Source of the DNA: Suilimivivens sp045586385
Lineage (GTDB): Bacteria > Bacillota > Clostridia > Lachnospirales > Lachnospiraceae
Direction of reading: 5' to 3'
DNA length: 56,288 nucleotides
Assembly (NCBI GenBank): GCA_045586385.1
Contig: JAZNAE010000087.1
Location: 1-56,288, forward strand
The position numbers were made by a program, and so were the translations under genes. Below, one piece after another: positions 41,751 through 49,891 of the stretch (positions are counted from its first letter, which is position 1; the number at the start of each line of letters is the position of its first letter). Below the pieces are notes generated by a model. The model ran no database searches. It was not told the origin of the DNA and was given only the letters and a program-made list of their open reading frames with translations.

Positions 41751-43069
41751 TCTGCTACCTTAAGGAATCCGGCAATGTTAGCACCTGCAACGTAGTTGCC
41801 TTCCATACCGTACTTCTTAGCAGCGTCATCAAGGTTGTGGAAGATGTTCACCATGATGGTCTGAAGCTTGCTGTCAACTTCTTCGAAGGTCCAGCTAAGT
41901 CTTTCGGAGTTCTGGCTCATTTCAAGAGCGGATGTAGCTACACCACCTGCGTTTGCAGCCTTACCGGGTGCGAAGAGAACGCCTTTTTCCTGTAAGTATT
42001 CTGTAGCCTCTGCTGTAGTAGGCATGTTAGCGCCTTCTGCTACTGCGATTACACCGTTTGCAACAAGGTTCTTAGCATCTTCAAGATTAAGTTCGTTCTG
42101 GGTTGCACAAGGAAGTGCTACGTCAACCTTAACGATCCACTGATTGTTTCCTTCTGCTTTCTTATCATGATATTCTGCGGAAGGTCTTGCTGCTGCGTAT
42201 TCTGTTAATCTTGCACGCTTTACTTCTTTTACTTCTCTAAGAAGGTCAAGGTCGATTCCTTCTGCATCATAAATCCAACCTGTGGAGTCAGAAACAGTAA
42301 CAACCTTTGCACCTAACTGCTGTGCTTTCTGGCATGCATAGATTGCAACGTTACCGGAACCGGAAATTGCAACTGTCTTTCCTGCAATATCCATGCCGTT
42401 GCACTTTAACATTTCTGATGTTAAGTATAACAGACCATATCCTGTAGCTTCCTTTCTTGCAAGGGAACCACCGTAGGATAATCCTTTACCTGTAAGAACG
42501 CCTTCGTAAAGACCTGTAAGTCTCTTGTACTGTCCGTACATATAACCGATTTCTCTTGCGCCTGTACCGATATCACCTGCAGGAACGTCAGTGTCTGCGC
42601 CGATATATTTATGTAACTCTGTCATGAAGCTCTGGCAGAATGCCATTACTTCTCTATCTGATTTACCCTTAGGATCGAAGTCGGAACCACCTTTACCTCC
42701 ACCGATGGGAAGTCCTGTTAAGGAATTCTTGAAAATCTGTTCAAAGCCGAGGAACTTAATGATACCAAGATTTACACTGGGGTGTAATCTGAGTCCACCC
42801 TTGTAAGGTCCAATAGCACTGTTAAACTGTACGCGGTATGCGTTGTTAACCTGTACTTGTCCCTTATCATCTACCCAGGGAACTCTGAACAATAACTGTC
42901 TTTCAGGTGTAACGAGTCTTTCTAAGAGAGCATCTCTCTTGTATTCTTCTTCATTTGCCTCGATTACAACTCTGAGAGAATCCAAAACTTCTTTTACAGC
43001 CTGATGGAATTCGGGCTGGGCAGGATTCTTTTCCACTACCATCTGAAATACTTCATCAACATATGACAT
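41723..43069 (-). CDS. gdhA: NADP-type glutamate dehydrogenase
   Basis: It interconverts 2-oxoglutarate plus ammonia and glutamate. The 448-residue length fits the hexameric NADP class. It contains PYKGGLRLHPSVNLGIIKFLGFEQ, the Lys-rich PIGGGKGGSDFDPKGKSDREVM, DVPAGDIGTGAREIG and the nucleotide-binding ISGSGNVAIYA. The ATG at 43069 has AAAGGAGG nine bases upstream; the open frame to 43201 lacks a site. The final codons and the terminator seem to be replaced by the integrated element without changing the protein. An inverted repeat, 43103-43120, lies in the leader. Confidence 0.97.
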   Translation of the reverse strand: MSYVDEVFQMVVEKNPAQPEFHQAVKEVLDSLRVVIEANEEEYKRDALLERLVTPERQLLFRVPWVDDKGQVQVNNAYRVQFNSAIGPYKGGLRLHPSVNLGIIKFLGFEQIFKNSLTGLPIGGGKGGSDFDPKGKSDREVMAFCQSFMTELHKYIGADTDVPAGDIGTGAREIGYMYGQYKRLTGLYEGVLTGKGLSYGGSLARKEATGYGLLYLTSEMLKCNGMDIAGKTVAISGSGNVAIYACQKAQQLGAKVVTVSDSTGWIYDAEGIDLDLLREVKEVKRARLTEYAAARPSAEYHDKKAEGNNQWIVKVDVALPCATQNELNLEDAKNLVANGVIAVAEGANMPTTAEATEYLQEKGVLFAPGKAANAGGVATSALEMSQNSERLSWTFEEVDSKLQTIMVNIFHNLDDAAKKYGMEGNYVAGANIAGFLKVAEAMTAQGIV

Positions 43070-43102
43070 ACAATATGTCCTCCTTTGGGTTTGTTTCTTT
43101 TT

Positions 43103-43120
43103 TTGTATAATTGTATACAA
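43103..43120. promoter_or_regulatory. Inverted repeat upstream of gdhA
   Basis: TTGTATA (43103-43109) and TATACAA (43114-43120) form a perfect 7 bp inverted repeat about 35 bases before the gdhA start. It could be an operator or part of the -10 region. Confidence 0.4.
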
Positions 43121-43212
43121 AAATGCTACTTTTGTATTATATACTGTTCTTTTCAAAACCACAAGATACTTTGTGCAAAAAAATAAAAAAATTTTTATCA
43201 TATTCAGGTAGC

Positions 43213-43644
43213 CTACAAATACTTTTTCAGTCTCTCTATATTTTTTTCTTCAAAATCCATTAATTCCTTTGCAATTTCCATGGTCATACTTCCGGCATTT
43301 TCGTGATGATTGATGGTTTTCCACATATCGGTAAGACCGCGGTTGCTCCCCTGTATCATAAGCTCTGCAATATGGCTCGTGCTGGTATTAAACATGGTAT
43401 TTCCTTTTACGGCACTGTTTAACATCATATCCTGAAATCCGCTGCTCTTATAACTTTCTGCTTTTGCATCAATGAGTTTTTCAGTGGCTTTATTGTGAAT
43501 CTCCGAATATTTCATTCCCTGCCTTGCAATCTGAAGTGCCAAATCATCGTCATAGACTCTTGGACTAATGGCATGGATTGCTTTCATTGCCATATCTGTA
43601 TTTTTTTGTACTCCTTGAAGTATCCTTACATCATCTTTTCTCAT
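43213..43644 (-). CDS. Conserved hypothetical helical protein
   Basis: A 143-residue, mostly helical soluble protein. The sequence contains NTDMAMKAIHAISPRVYDDDLALQIARQ, and later MIQGSNRGLTDMWKTINHHENAG and ELMDFEEKNIERLKKYL. The spacing of Glu and His is loosely like ferritin-type four-helix bundles, but I cannot confirm metal ligands. GGAGG precedes the ATG. It sits between gdhA and the SH3 protein as a single gene. Confidence 0.7.
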   Translation of the reverse strand: MRKDDVRILQGVQKNTDMAMKAIHAISPRVYDDDLALQIARQGMKYSEIHNKATEKLIDAKAESYKSSGFQDMMLNSAVKGNTMFNTSTSHIAELMIQGSNRGLTDMWKTINHHENAGSMTMEIAKELMDFEEKNIERLKKYL

Positions 43645-43719
43645 GTTTTACCCTCCTTTGAAATATTACATTTTTCTTGACCCATAAACATCTACATTCA
43701 CACGCATACCTTACACAAA

Positions 43720-43751
43720 AAAAGCAGAGTGGATTACTCCACTCTGCTTTT
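43720..43751 (-). terminator. Terminator after the SH3 protein gene
   Basis: AAAAGCAGAGTGGA and TCCACTCTGCTTTT pair perfectly over 14 bases around TTAC, with TTTTTTTG following on the minus strand. Confidence 0.9.
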
Positions 43752-43773
43752 ATTATTTCCTATATTCATTATT

Positions 43774-45006
43774 TTATTCTACATATTCTGATTTCACGTA
43801 AGCAACTTGTCCCTTGTACTTAACCTTGGTCCAACCGTCAGCCTGCTTCATAATCAAATCCAATTCTTCTCCCACGTATGCAGTACCCAGAGATTCGGAA
43901 CTGGTACTTGCTCCTTTACGGACTTTTACATTAGAAGTAGCGGTAACTGTTCCACTCACCTCATCAGACGATGCTTCCACTGTTTCTTCAGAAACCAGTT
44001 CCAGATAGTCACTCTTAATATAAGCTTCTTTTCCTTTATAATCTATCTTGCTCCAACCGTTTCCCTTCTGCTCAAGCAAAGTAAATTCCTGACCAATCTG
44101 TGCTTTATCAAGCTTATCGGCTGTCTCACTGTCGGAGGATCTGATATTTACCACATCTGTGGTACGTACCTTCTGTACTACCACTACTTCCGGTTCTTCT
44201 GTTTCCGTTTCTGTCTCTGCATCTGCCACTTCAACATCCTCTTCATTGGAACTTTCAGCTTCTGCAAGAATCTCACCCACATCTTCATTGATCTTTTCCT
44301 TCAGATAAGCGATAAATTCATTTAATTCCTCATCACCGGCAAGAAGTTCGTTATATTCTACAACTACTTTATTGTTTAAGTCTACTACATCATCCTGCAA
44401 CGTTACTTCTTTAATATAATTCCAAACTTCATCATCGTAAGTACCGTCACTTAAATATAATTTCCCGTCTTCTCCCTGTTCAACATAGTAAGTCTGCATG
44501 CCGGGAAGATTCTGGCTGGCATCTTCAAACTTAACCTCTGAATATACATAAGCCACATAACTGTTTTCTGTAAATCCGGGCTTGGTATATACATTAATTG
44601 ACGGATAAGACTCAATATACTTACTCATTTCTTCTACACGTATTTTTTCAATGTCATTTAAATAAGTGTTTAAAGCAGAGATTGTTTCCATATCTCCCTC
44701 TGCCTGTGCTGTATAGTAGGTCTTGATTACACTGTTGACATCCTGGTGTGCGTTTTCTTCCAACTCATGTTGAACTGTTTCCGGCTCTTGTTCGGGAGCG
44801 GAAGTTTCCTGTGCAACTGCAGCTGCTATCGTTTCAGTTTCTTCTTCAAGATTCTTTTTCTGATTGGCACTTACTGCAACAAATACGGTAATGAGTACAC
44901 AAACAACAAGAACAATGGGCATTACTATCTTCGTGTGATCCATAATCCAGTCTTTCACTGTTACGAATATTTCTTTCGGCATATGCGATTTGTTCGTATG
45001 TTTCAT
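43774..45006 (-). CDS. Membrane-anchored protein with two SH3 domains
   Basis: A 410-residue surface protein. A cytoplasmic stretch of about 28 residues is followed by one membrane helix (IVMPIVLVVCVLITVFVAVSA), an acidic linker, an NTF2-like middle region (VIKTYYTAQAEGDMETISALNTYLND), a second Glu-rich linker (~245-275), and two bacterial SH3 domains (~278-335 and ~345-410, each with VNIRSS/VKVRKG and KVKYKGQVAYVKSEYVE-type ends). SH3 domains of this kind often bind peptidoglycan. It starts 40 bases after a tRNA gene and may be transcribed with it. Confidence 0.88.
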   Translation of the reverse strand: MKHTNKSHMPKEIFVTVKDWIMDHTKIVMPIVLVVCVLITVFVAVSANQKKNLEEETETIAAAVAQETSAPEQEPETVQHELEENAHQDVNSVIKTYYTAQAEGDMETISALNTYLNDIEKIRVEEMSKYIESYPSINVYTKPGFTENSYVAYVYSEVKFEDASQNLPGMQTYYVEQGEDGKLYLSDGTYDDEVWNYIKEVTLQDDVVDLNNKVVVEYNELLAGDEELNEFIAYLKEKINEDVGEILAEAESSNEEDVEVADAETETETEEPEVVVVQKVRTTDVVNIRSSDSETADKLDKAQIGQEFTLLEQKGNGWSKIDYKGKEAYIKSDYLELVSEETVEASSDEVSGTVTATSNVKVRKGASTSSESLGTAYVGEELDLIMKQADGWTKVKYKGQVAYVKSEYVE

Positions 45007-45026
45007 AACTCACCTTTCTTTCATTT

Positions 45027-45152
45027 TATTCAAGGTGATGTAAAATGCACCCGACAGGAATCGAACCTGCATTAAAGGCGTCGGAGGCCTTCGTTCTATC
45101 CGTTAGACTACAGGTGCAAAAATATTACAATTTTGTTACATCACCTTGAATA
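45027..45152. repeat. 17 bp perfect inverted repeat enclosing the tRNA gene
   Basis: TATTCAAGGTGATGTAA type arms: 45027-45043 and 45136-45152 pair without mismatch, three bases from one end of the tRNA and 17 from the other. In the precursor RNA they could form a helix that closes the tRNA. Confidence 0.85.
45046..45118 (-). tRNA. tRNA-Arg, anticodon CCG
   Basis: A 73-base cloverleaf on the minus strand. The acceptor arms are TGCACCT and GGGTGCA, the D arm contains AGTCTAACGGATA, the anticodon stem AAGGC/GCCTT holds the loop CTCCGAC with anticodon CCG, and the T arm is CAGGTTCGATTCCTG. CCA is not encoded. Confidence 0.95.
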
Positions 45153-45180
45153 TAATATCATAAGCCATAAAGAATGTCTA
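45152..45180 (-). promoter_or_regulatory. Likely promoter of tRNA-Arg
   Basis: On the minus strand TAGACA (45175-45180), 17 bases and TATTAT (45152-45157). The start site would fall within the outer arm of the inverted repeat. Confidence 0.5.
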
Positions 45181-45226
45181 GTCTGACGGTACGAAAAAAC
45201 TGTGAAGGATTTGTGTACATGTCCTG

Positions 45227-46180
45227 TTAACACAGGTATTCCAAGGAATCCCTTTCCCGAAAATAACAATATATGGAATCAGCCAGCACTTCACTTTCTT
45301 CTACCTGGGTGGCATTTATCTCCGTTACCATGGATAATAATTCCGCCTCTTCCATATCCGGCATAACCGGAAGGATGATAACCTCATGTATGGAACTGGG
45401 AAGAATAAATAAATCTTTTTCCATTTTATTTGCAAAATTTTTCAAAACTTCAGGATACAACATGCAGGCAGCACCTTGAAATTTACCGGTATTACTCAGT
45501 ACATACATAGGAATGGTATCGTATTCCCCTCTAAGCTGTGCATGCATTTGTCCCCACAAATCCGCTGCACGTTCTTCATCTCTCACCTGCTTTTTCAAAA
45601 GTCCCAGCATCACGTCTTCAATATTTTCTATTTGAGCCGGGAGAAGCTTTGGTGTATTTTCTATCGCATCGTGATATAAAACCTCCTCTTCAATATTCCA
45701 ATGTCTTAAATGTGCATTGGTAATCATGATGGATGCTTTTCCGAAAAACGGTTCTTCCGTCACTATATAATAAAACACCAATGCTAGATTATAGAATTGT
45801 CTGTGAGGAATATCCTCCAATAATTTCCTGTTTTTGTCATAATGAACAAGCTTATACGCGATTTGCCTTTTTGCTTCTTCATAGGACGTAAAACGTGACA
45901 TGTCCACCGATTTTATATATCGGTTTTGTGTATAAATTTCACAGATTGCATCTGCAATTTGTTTCACGGACACTCCCCTTAGGTAATCCTCATAAAAACT
46001 GTTGATATAAATCGTTGGAGACGCATTATTATTCGGTTCCTGAATAATAATGCCTGTAAGAACAATACCGTTATTTTTCATTACATCATCTGCAAAAACC
46101 CGGTACTCCTCCCCCAATTTTTTCTTAATTAACTGAATAACAGACTCCTTGAATAACTCAAAGTTCATAGATGTGCTCAT
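45227..46180 (-). CDS. DUF5688 family protein
   Basis: A 317-residue cytoplasmic protein of the DUF5688 type, common in Lachnospiraceae. Visible elements are YINSFYEDYLRGVSVKQIADAI near the start and the later segment LYPEVLKNFANKMEKDLFILPSSIHEVI, which lets me name the family. The function is unknown. The ATG at 46180 is chosen with AGAGGT upstream, since the open frame continues through the efp terminator. It is a single gene between the tRNA and efp. Confidence 0.75.
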   Translation of the reverse strand: MSTSMNFELFKESVIQLIKKKLGEEYRVFADDVMKNNGIVLTGIIIQEPNNNASPTIYINSFYEDYLRGVSVKQIADAICEIYTQNRYIKSVDMSRFTSYEEAKRQIAYKLVHYDKNRKLLEDIPHRQFYNLALVFYYIVTEEPFFGKASIMITNAHLRHWNIEEEVLYHDAIENTPKLLPAQIENIEDVMLGLLKKQVRDEERAADLWGQMHAQLRGEYDTIPMYVLSNTGKFQGAACMLYPEVLKNFANKMEKDLFILPSSIHEVIILPVMPDMEEAELLSMVTEINATQVEESEVLADSIYCYFRERDSLEYLC

Positions 46181-46225
46181 AAATACCTCTCTTATTAGAT
46201 TTATTTTTAGATTTTCAGACAAAAA

Positions 46226-46253
46226 AAAGACAATGAAACAATTCATTGTCTTT
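46226..46253 (-). terminator. Terminator after efp
   Basis: AAAGACAATGAA and TTCATTGTCTTT pair perfectly around ACAA, and on the minus strand a run of eight Ts begins within and after the second arm. Confidence 0.88.
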
Positions 46254-46277
46254 CAGGCTATTTAATGGATTTGTTGA

Positions 46278-46835
46278 TTATACTCTGGATAAGTATTCAC
46301 CGGTTCTGGTATCGATTTTAATCTTATCACCGATTTCTACGAATAAGGGAACATAAACGGTAGCACCTGTTTCTACGATAGCAGGTTTAGTTGCACCTGT
46401 TGCTGTATCTCCCTTAAATCCGGGTTCTGTTTCTGTGATATCTAACTCTACGAACAGAGGGGGTTCAATAGCGAATACGCCTCCGTTATGAGAACATACC
46501 TTAACCATTTCGTTTTCCTTCACAAACTTCAGTGCATCACCTACAGAATCTGCATTTAATGCGATCTGATCATATGTTTCAACATCCATGAAGTTATACA
46601 GTTCTCCGTCTGAATACAGATACTGCATATCTTTTCTATCAATTCGTGCCTGTGGACACTTTTCAGTAGGTCTGAAAGTCTTCTCCACTACGCCGCCACT
46701 CTTAATGTTTTTCAGTTTGGTTCTGACAAACGCTGCTCCTTTACCGGGCTTTACGTGCTGGAACTCAATAATCTGGTAAACATTATTATCTAACTCAATA
46801 GTAATACCATTTCTGAAATCACCTGCAGAAATCAT
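46278..46835 (-). CDS. efp: Elongation factor P
   Basis: EF-P relieves ribosome stalling at consecutive prolines. The 185-residue product has the three-domain family length, starts MISAGDFRNGITIELDN, and has the tip loop HVKPGKGAAFVR, with Lys at about position 32 that is modified in many bacteria. The late motif TGEYLSRV closes the protein. It follows the aroE-aroK-aroQ cluster with a 115-base gap, a neighbourhood often seen for efp in Firmicutes. Confidence 0.97.
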   Translation of the reverse strand: MISAGDFRNGITIELDNNVYQIIEFQHVKPGKGAAFVRTKLKNIKSGGVVEKTFRPTEKCPQARIDRKDMQYLYSDGELYNFMDVETYDQIALNADSVGDALKFVKENEMVKVCSHNGGVFAIEPPLFVELDITETEPGFKGDTATGATKPAIVETGATVYVPLFVEIGDKIKIDTRTGEYLSRV

Positions 46836-46950
46836 AAAATACTCCTCCTAAAAATATTCACGTTATAATTCTTTATCAGTTTAATATAAATGATGATATT
46901 TTTCAACTACTTTCTTCATCTGATTGTATTTTTTTCCCAAAAAAAGTCGT

Positions 46951-47394
46951 TTATTTCTTGTTTTTAGCAGTTTCAAGAAGATAGTCCACTGCTTCCAAAT
47001 AACCGGGTAGGCCATGCCCGTAAATCTGCTTATCACATGCCGGTGCCGTCACTGAAATTTTCCGGAATTCTTCTCTCTTTGTGATATCGGAAATATGAAT
47101 TTCCACCTTGGGAAGTGTGATACTGGCAAGGGCATCGTGGATGGCATAACTGTAATGGGTATAGGCACCGGGATTAATCACAATCCCTTCCGTACCATCG
47201 AAATAAGCATCCTGGATTCTGTCTATAATAGCGCCTTCATGATTGCTCTGGAACACTTCTATCTGGCAGTTACATTCCTTTCCCTTATCGGCAATCATCT
47301 GCAACAGGTAATCATAATCCTGATTTCCGTAGATATGCTTTTCGCGAATACCTAAAAAGTTCAGATTTGGTCCATTAATAATTAAAATCTTCAT
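46951..47394 (-). CDS. aroQ: 3-dehydroquinate dehydratase, type II
   Basis: It removes water from 3-dehydroquinate, the third step of the shikimate pathway. The 147-residue product is a normal type II size. It shows ILIINGPNLNFLGIREKHIYG with the catalytic Arg and Tyr, NPGAYTHYSYAIHDAL, and VEIHISDITKREEFR. The ATG at 47394 has GGAG ten bases upstream and lies two bases past the aroK stop; an in-frame GTG overlapping aroK is less likely. Confidence 0.95.
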   Translation of the reverse strand: MKILIINGPNLNFLGIREKHIYGNQDYDYLLQMIADKGKECNCQIEVFQSNHEGAIIDRIQDAYFDGTEGIVINPGAYTHYSYAIHDALASITLPKVEIHISDITKREEFRKISVTAPACDKQIYGHGLPGYLEAVDYLLETAKNKK

Positions 47395-47395
47395 A

Positions 47396-47914
47396 TCAGA
47401 CACTCTCCCTTTCTTTGAACTCTTCTATAATCTCATCAAAACTTTTCTCTGAAACATCCATCACATAATCGGCACAGGCTTCATATCGCGGTGCCCTTTT
47501 ATTTAACAATTCCTCTATCTTTGCCTGCGGATTGTCTCCCTGAAGAAGAGGCCTGGTAGTATCGTCTTTCAATCTCTCATACACTGCTTCTTTGGTAACC
47601 CGAAGATAATAAACCCTTCCCAGTTCTTTCAAAAGCCTATGATTTTCTTCTTTCATGGGAAGTCCGCCGCCGGTAGAAATAATCTGACCTTCTGCTTCAT
47701 TTATCAACTTTTTGATGCAGTCTGTTTCCATCTGCCGGAACGCCGCTTCACCTTTCTCCGCAAATATTTGGGAAATACTCATGCCCTGTTCTTTTTCAAT
47801 CAATTTATCCGTATCAATAATAGTTCTTCGGAGTGCATAGGAAAGTCTGATACCCACAGTAGATTTTCCACATCCCATAAAACCGATTAATATGATATTG
47901 TCTTTCTTGTCCAT
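47396..47914 (-). CDS. aroK: Shikimate kinase
   Basis: It phosphorylates shikimate with ATP. The 172-residue kinase has the P-loop GFMGCGKSTVG at residues 11-21, DTDKLIEKEQGMSI for shikimate binding, the STGGGLPM loop, and TRPLL in the lid. It sits between aroE (26 bases upstream) and aroQ (2 bases), in one operon. Confidence 0.96.
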   Translation of the reverse strand: MDKKDNIILIGFMGCGKSTVGIRLSYALRRTIIDTDKLIEKEQGMSISQIFAEKGEAAFRQMETDCIKKLINEAEGQIISTGGGLPMKEENHRLLKELGRVYYLRVTKEAVYERLKDDTTRPLLQGDNPQAKIEELLNKRAPRYEACADYVMDVSEKSFDEIIEEFKERESV

Positions 47915-47939
47915 AAATCTTTGCCTTCCGTATCCGGCA

Positions 47940-48806
47940 CTAAACTGCCACTCTGCACTTTAGCACTTCATAAATATCCTCTGCAACACTCTCAGGTACC
48001 TGCACATCATTCCAATATTCGTATGCAATAATTCCCTGATAAAGAAGCATTTTCAGACCGTTATAGGCACATCCGCCGCTTTCCTTTACCAGCTTCATAA
48101 ATTTTGTTTCTTCCGGTTTGTATATCAAATCGTACCCTGTATGAATTTTTTTATAAAACCGGGCATCTTCGATTACCGCTTTATCAGAATCCGGATACAA
48201 TCCCACACTGGTTCCCTGAATCGCAAGAAATTTTCTATCCGGCAATTTCTCATAATCTGCCGTTAGCATGGGGAAAATACAATCCCGTCCGCATATGCGG
48301 TTTACTTCCTCTGCAACTGCCTGTGCCTTTTCTATGGAGCGGTTTAAAAGATATACTTTTTCTGCTCCTTTTTCTGCACAAAGAAATGCTACAGCCCTTG
48401 CAGCACCGCCTGCACCCAGCAAAACAATCTGCTCACCCTCTATTTTAATTCCTTCACTGCACATAGCTCTGTACAAGCCTAAAATATCGGTATTATATCC
48501 CTTGTACCCATTTTCTCTTCTTACCAATGTATTCACTGCACCGATTTTTGCTGCCAGTGCATCCACTTCAGCAAGAGACGTAATCACATCACTCTTATAC
48601 GGAACCGTCACATTAAGTCCGAGAACATTTAAACCCAGTGCACCTTTTACGGCATCATCCAGATATCCTTTCTCTACATGAAAAGGAACATAGACAAGAT
48701 TATGCCCCAGCCTTTCTGCCAGAGTATTATGTATCGCCGGTGATAAAGTATGTTCCACAGGATTTCCGATTAAGCCGCACAGCCGCGTATGTCCGTTAAT
48801 TTCCAT
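47940..48806 (-). CDS. aroE: Shikimate dehydrogenase
   Basis: It reduces 3-dehydroshikimate to shikimate with NADPH. The 288-residue protein has the substrate motif IGNPVEHTLSPAIHN, the catalytic Lys in NVTVPYKSDV, and the nucleotide loop LLGAGGAARAVAF. I use the ATG at 48806, whose A is also the last base of the yqeG stop codon (TAATG) with AGAGGGA upstream; an ATG seven codons earlier is possible. Confidence 0.95.
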   Translation of the reverse strand: MEINGHTRLCGLIGNPVEHTLSPAIHNTLAERLGHNLVYVPFHVEKGYLDDAVKGALGLNVLGLNVTVPYKSDVITSLAEVDALAAKIGAVNTLVRRENGYKGYNTDILGLYRAMCSEGIKIEGEQIVLLGAGGAARAVAFLCAEKGAEKVYLLNRSIEKAQAVAEEVNRICGRDCIFPMLTADYEKLPDRKFLAIQGTSVGLYPDSDKAVIEDARFYKKIHTGYDLIYKPEETKFMKLVKESGGCAYNGLKMLLYQGIIAYEYWNDVQVPESVAEDIYEVLKCRVAV

Positions 48807-49315
48807 TATTTTCCCTCTTTTTGACATCTTTTTTTATAAAAGAAAAGTACTATTTTTTCCAAATACCGCTTTAACACAATTTGAATTTCTTCTTTCGGGT
48901 CAATGGGCTGCGTTAAGATGGCATAAATGCCCGTCCGTTTAGCCCCCCATACGTCCGTAAACAACTGGTCTCCTACAAACAACGTATTCTTTTCATCCGT
49001 CTGCATGAATTCCATTGCCTTGCGGTAACCTGCCCGCCCGGGCTTTCCGGCCTTATAAATGTAGGAAACCTGCACTGCATCATTGAACATCTTTACACGG
49101 GGTTCCTTATTATTGGAAAGAAGCATGATACGATAACCCATTTCTTTCAAAGTATGAATAAGGGCGATACTTCTTTCATCTGCCGGAGCACCATGACAAA
49201 CCAGTGTGTTATCTATATCAAAAATAATTCCTCTGTAGCCGCTTTCATAATATTTTTTAAAATCAATGTCATACGCCGATGACATATGGCAATCAGGGTA
49301 AAAACTTTGCAGCAT
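48806..49315 (-). CDS. YqeG family HAD phosphatase
   Basis: A 169-residue HAD-superfamily phosphatase of the YqeG (class IIIA) family. The nucleophile motif is GIIFDIDNTLVCHG, motif II is LLSNN, and the acidic motif is in FVGDQLFTDVWGAKRTG. The physiological substrate is not known. It is the first gene of the aroE-aroK-aroQ operon and overlaps aroE by one base. Confidence 0.9.
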   Translation of the reverse strand: MLQSFYPDCHMSSAYDIDFKKYYESGYRGIIFDIDNTLVCHGAPADERSIALIHTLKEMGYRIMLLSNNKEPRVKMFNDAVQVSYIYKAGKPGRAGYRKAMEFMQTDEKNTLFVGDQLFTDVWGAKRTGIYAILTQPIDPKEEIQIVLKRYLEKIVLFFYKKRCQKEGK

Positions 49316-49372
49316 AACAACATCCTATCCTTTCCCAGCCACTAACCTTTACTTCCACGCTTAAGTATAACA

Positions 49373-49400
49373 AAACACCCTGCAACTATGCAAGGTGTTT
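49373..49400 (-). terminator. Terminator upstream of the yqeG-aro operon
   Basis: AAACACCCTGCA and TGCAAGGTGTTT pair with one mismatch around ACTA, with TTTTG on the minus strand. It ends the small gene at 49425. Confidence 0.8.
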
Positions 49401-49424
49401 CAAAAGTCTGTATCTATGTAATAT

Positions 49425-49826
49425 TTATTTTTGAAAGACCATTCCGTCTGCGGGATTCATTAAGAAATCCTGTGCACTACCCACGAAATATTGGTACTCC
49501 TGTAAGATGGAATCCTTTTTCATATCGGAAATTGCTTTCTGCATGTCTAAATTAAGTAAGTTGCTTTCACTTCCCAGATAATCAAAACTTTCTTCTTTAT
49601 TAAAGGTAAGGGAAACATTTTCAAGGTCAGCGGCTTTGCTTCTGTTATCGGTCACAGTTTCTTCCTGCTTGGCCATTACTGCTTCCTGTTCTGCCAAAGC
49701 TGTTTCCGATAGCTTCTGCTCCTCCTGCCTTCTGATCTCTTCCGGAGTGACGGTAGGGATTTCATATGCTCTTGAATAATACGACGATATACCACCGAAT
49801 CCTGACATTAATTCAATTCCCATCAT
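49425..49826 (-). CDS. Conserved hypothetical small protein
   Basis: A 133-residue protein with no recognised domain. The N-terminal part (GGISSYYSRAYEIPTVTPEEI) is followed by a charged helix (EEQKLSETALAEQEAVMAKQEE) and a C-terminus ending QYFVGSAQDFLMNPADGMVFQK. It has no signal peptide. A GAGTGAG-type site precedes the ATG and a terminator follows the stop, so it is likely to be expressed. It resembles small lineage proteins of Lachnospiraceae. Confidence 0.65.
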   Translation of the reverse strand: MMGIELMSGFGGISSYYSRAYEIPTVTPEEIRRQEEQKLSETALAEQEAVMAKQEETVTDNRSKAADLENVSLTFNKEESFDYLGSESNLLNLDMQKAISDMKKDSILQEYQYFVGSAQDFLMNPADGMVFQK

Positions 49827-49891
49827 CTCACTCCTTTCTCAAATAATTATGTTAACAAATTGTATATCGGAACTTTATTGTAATACTTTAG

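Noticed and set aside
41868..42143. Plus-strand frame within gdhA
   Set aside because: Antisense shadow of the conserved C-terminal half of glutamate dehydrogenase.
45046..45152. tRNA-Arg as the attachment site of a mobile element
   Set aside because: No integrase or duplicated tRNA end lies nearby; the flanking repeats are inverted, not direct, and the surrounding genes are core genes.
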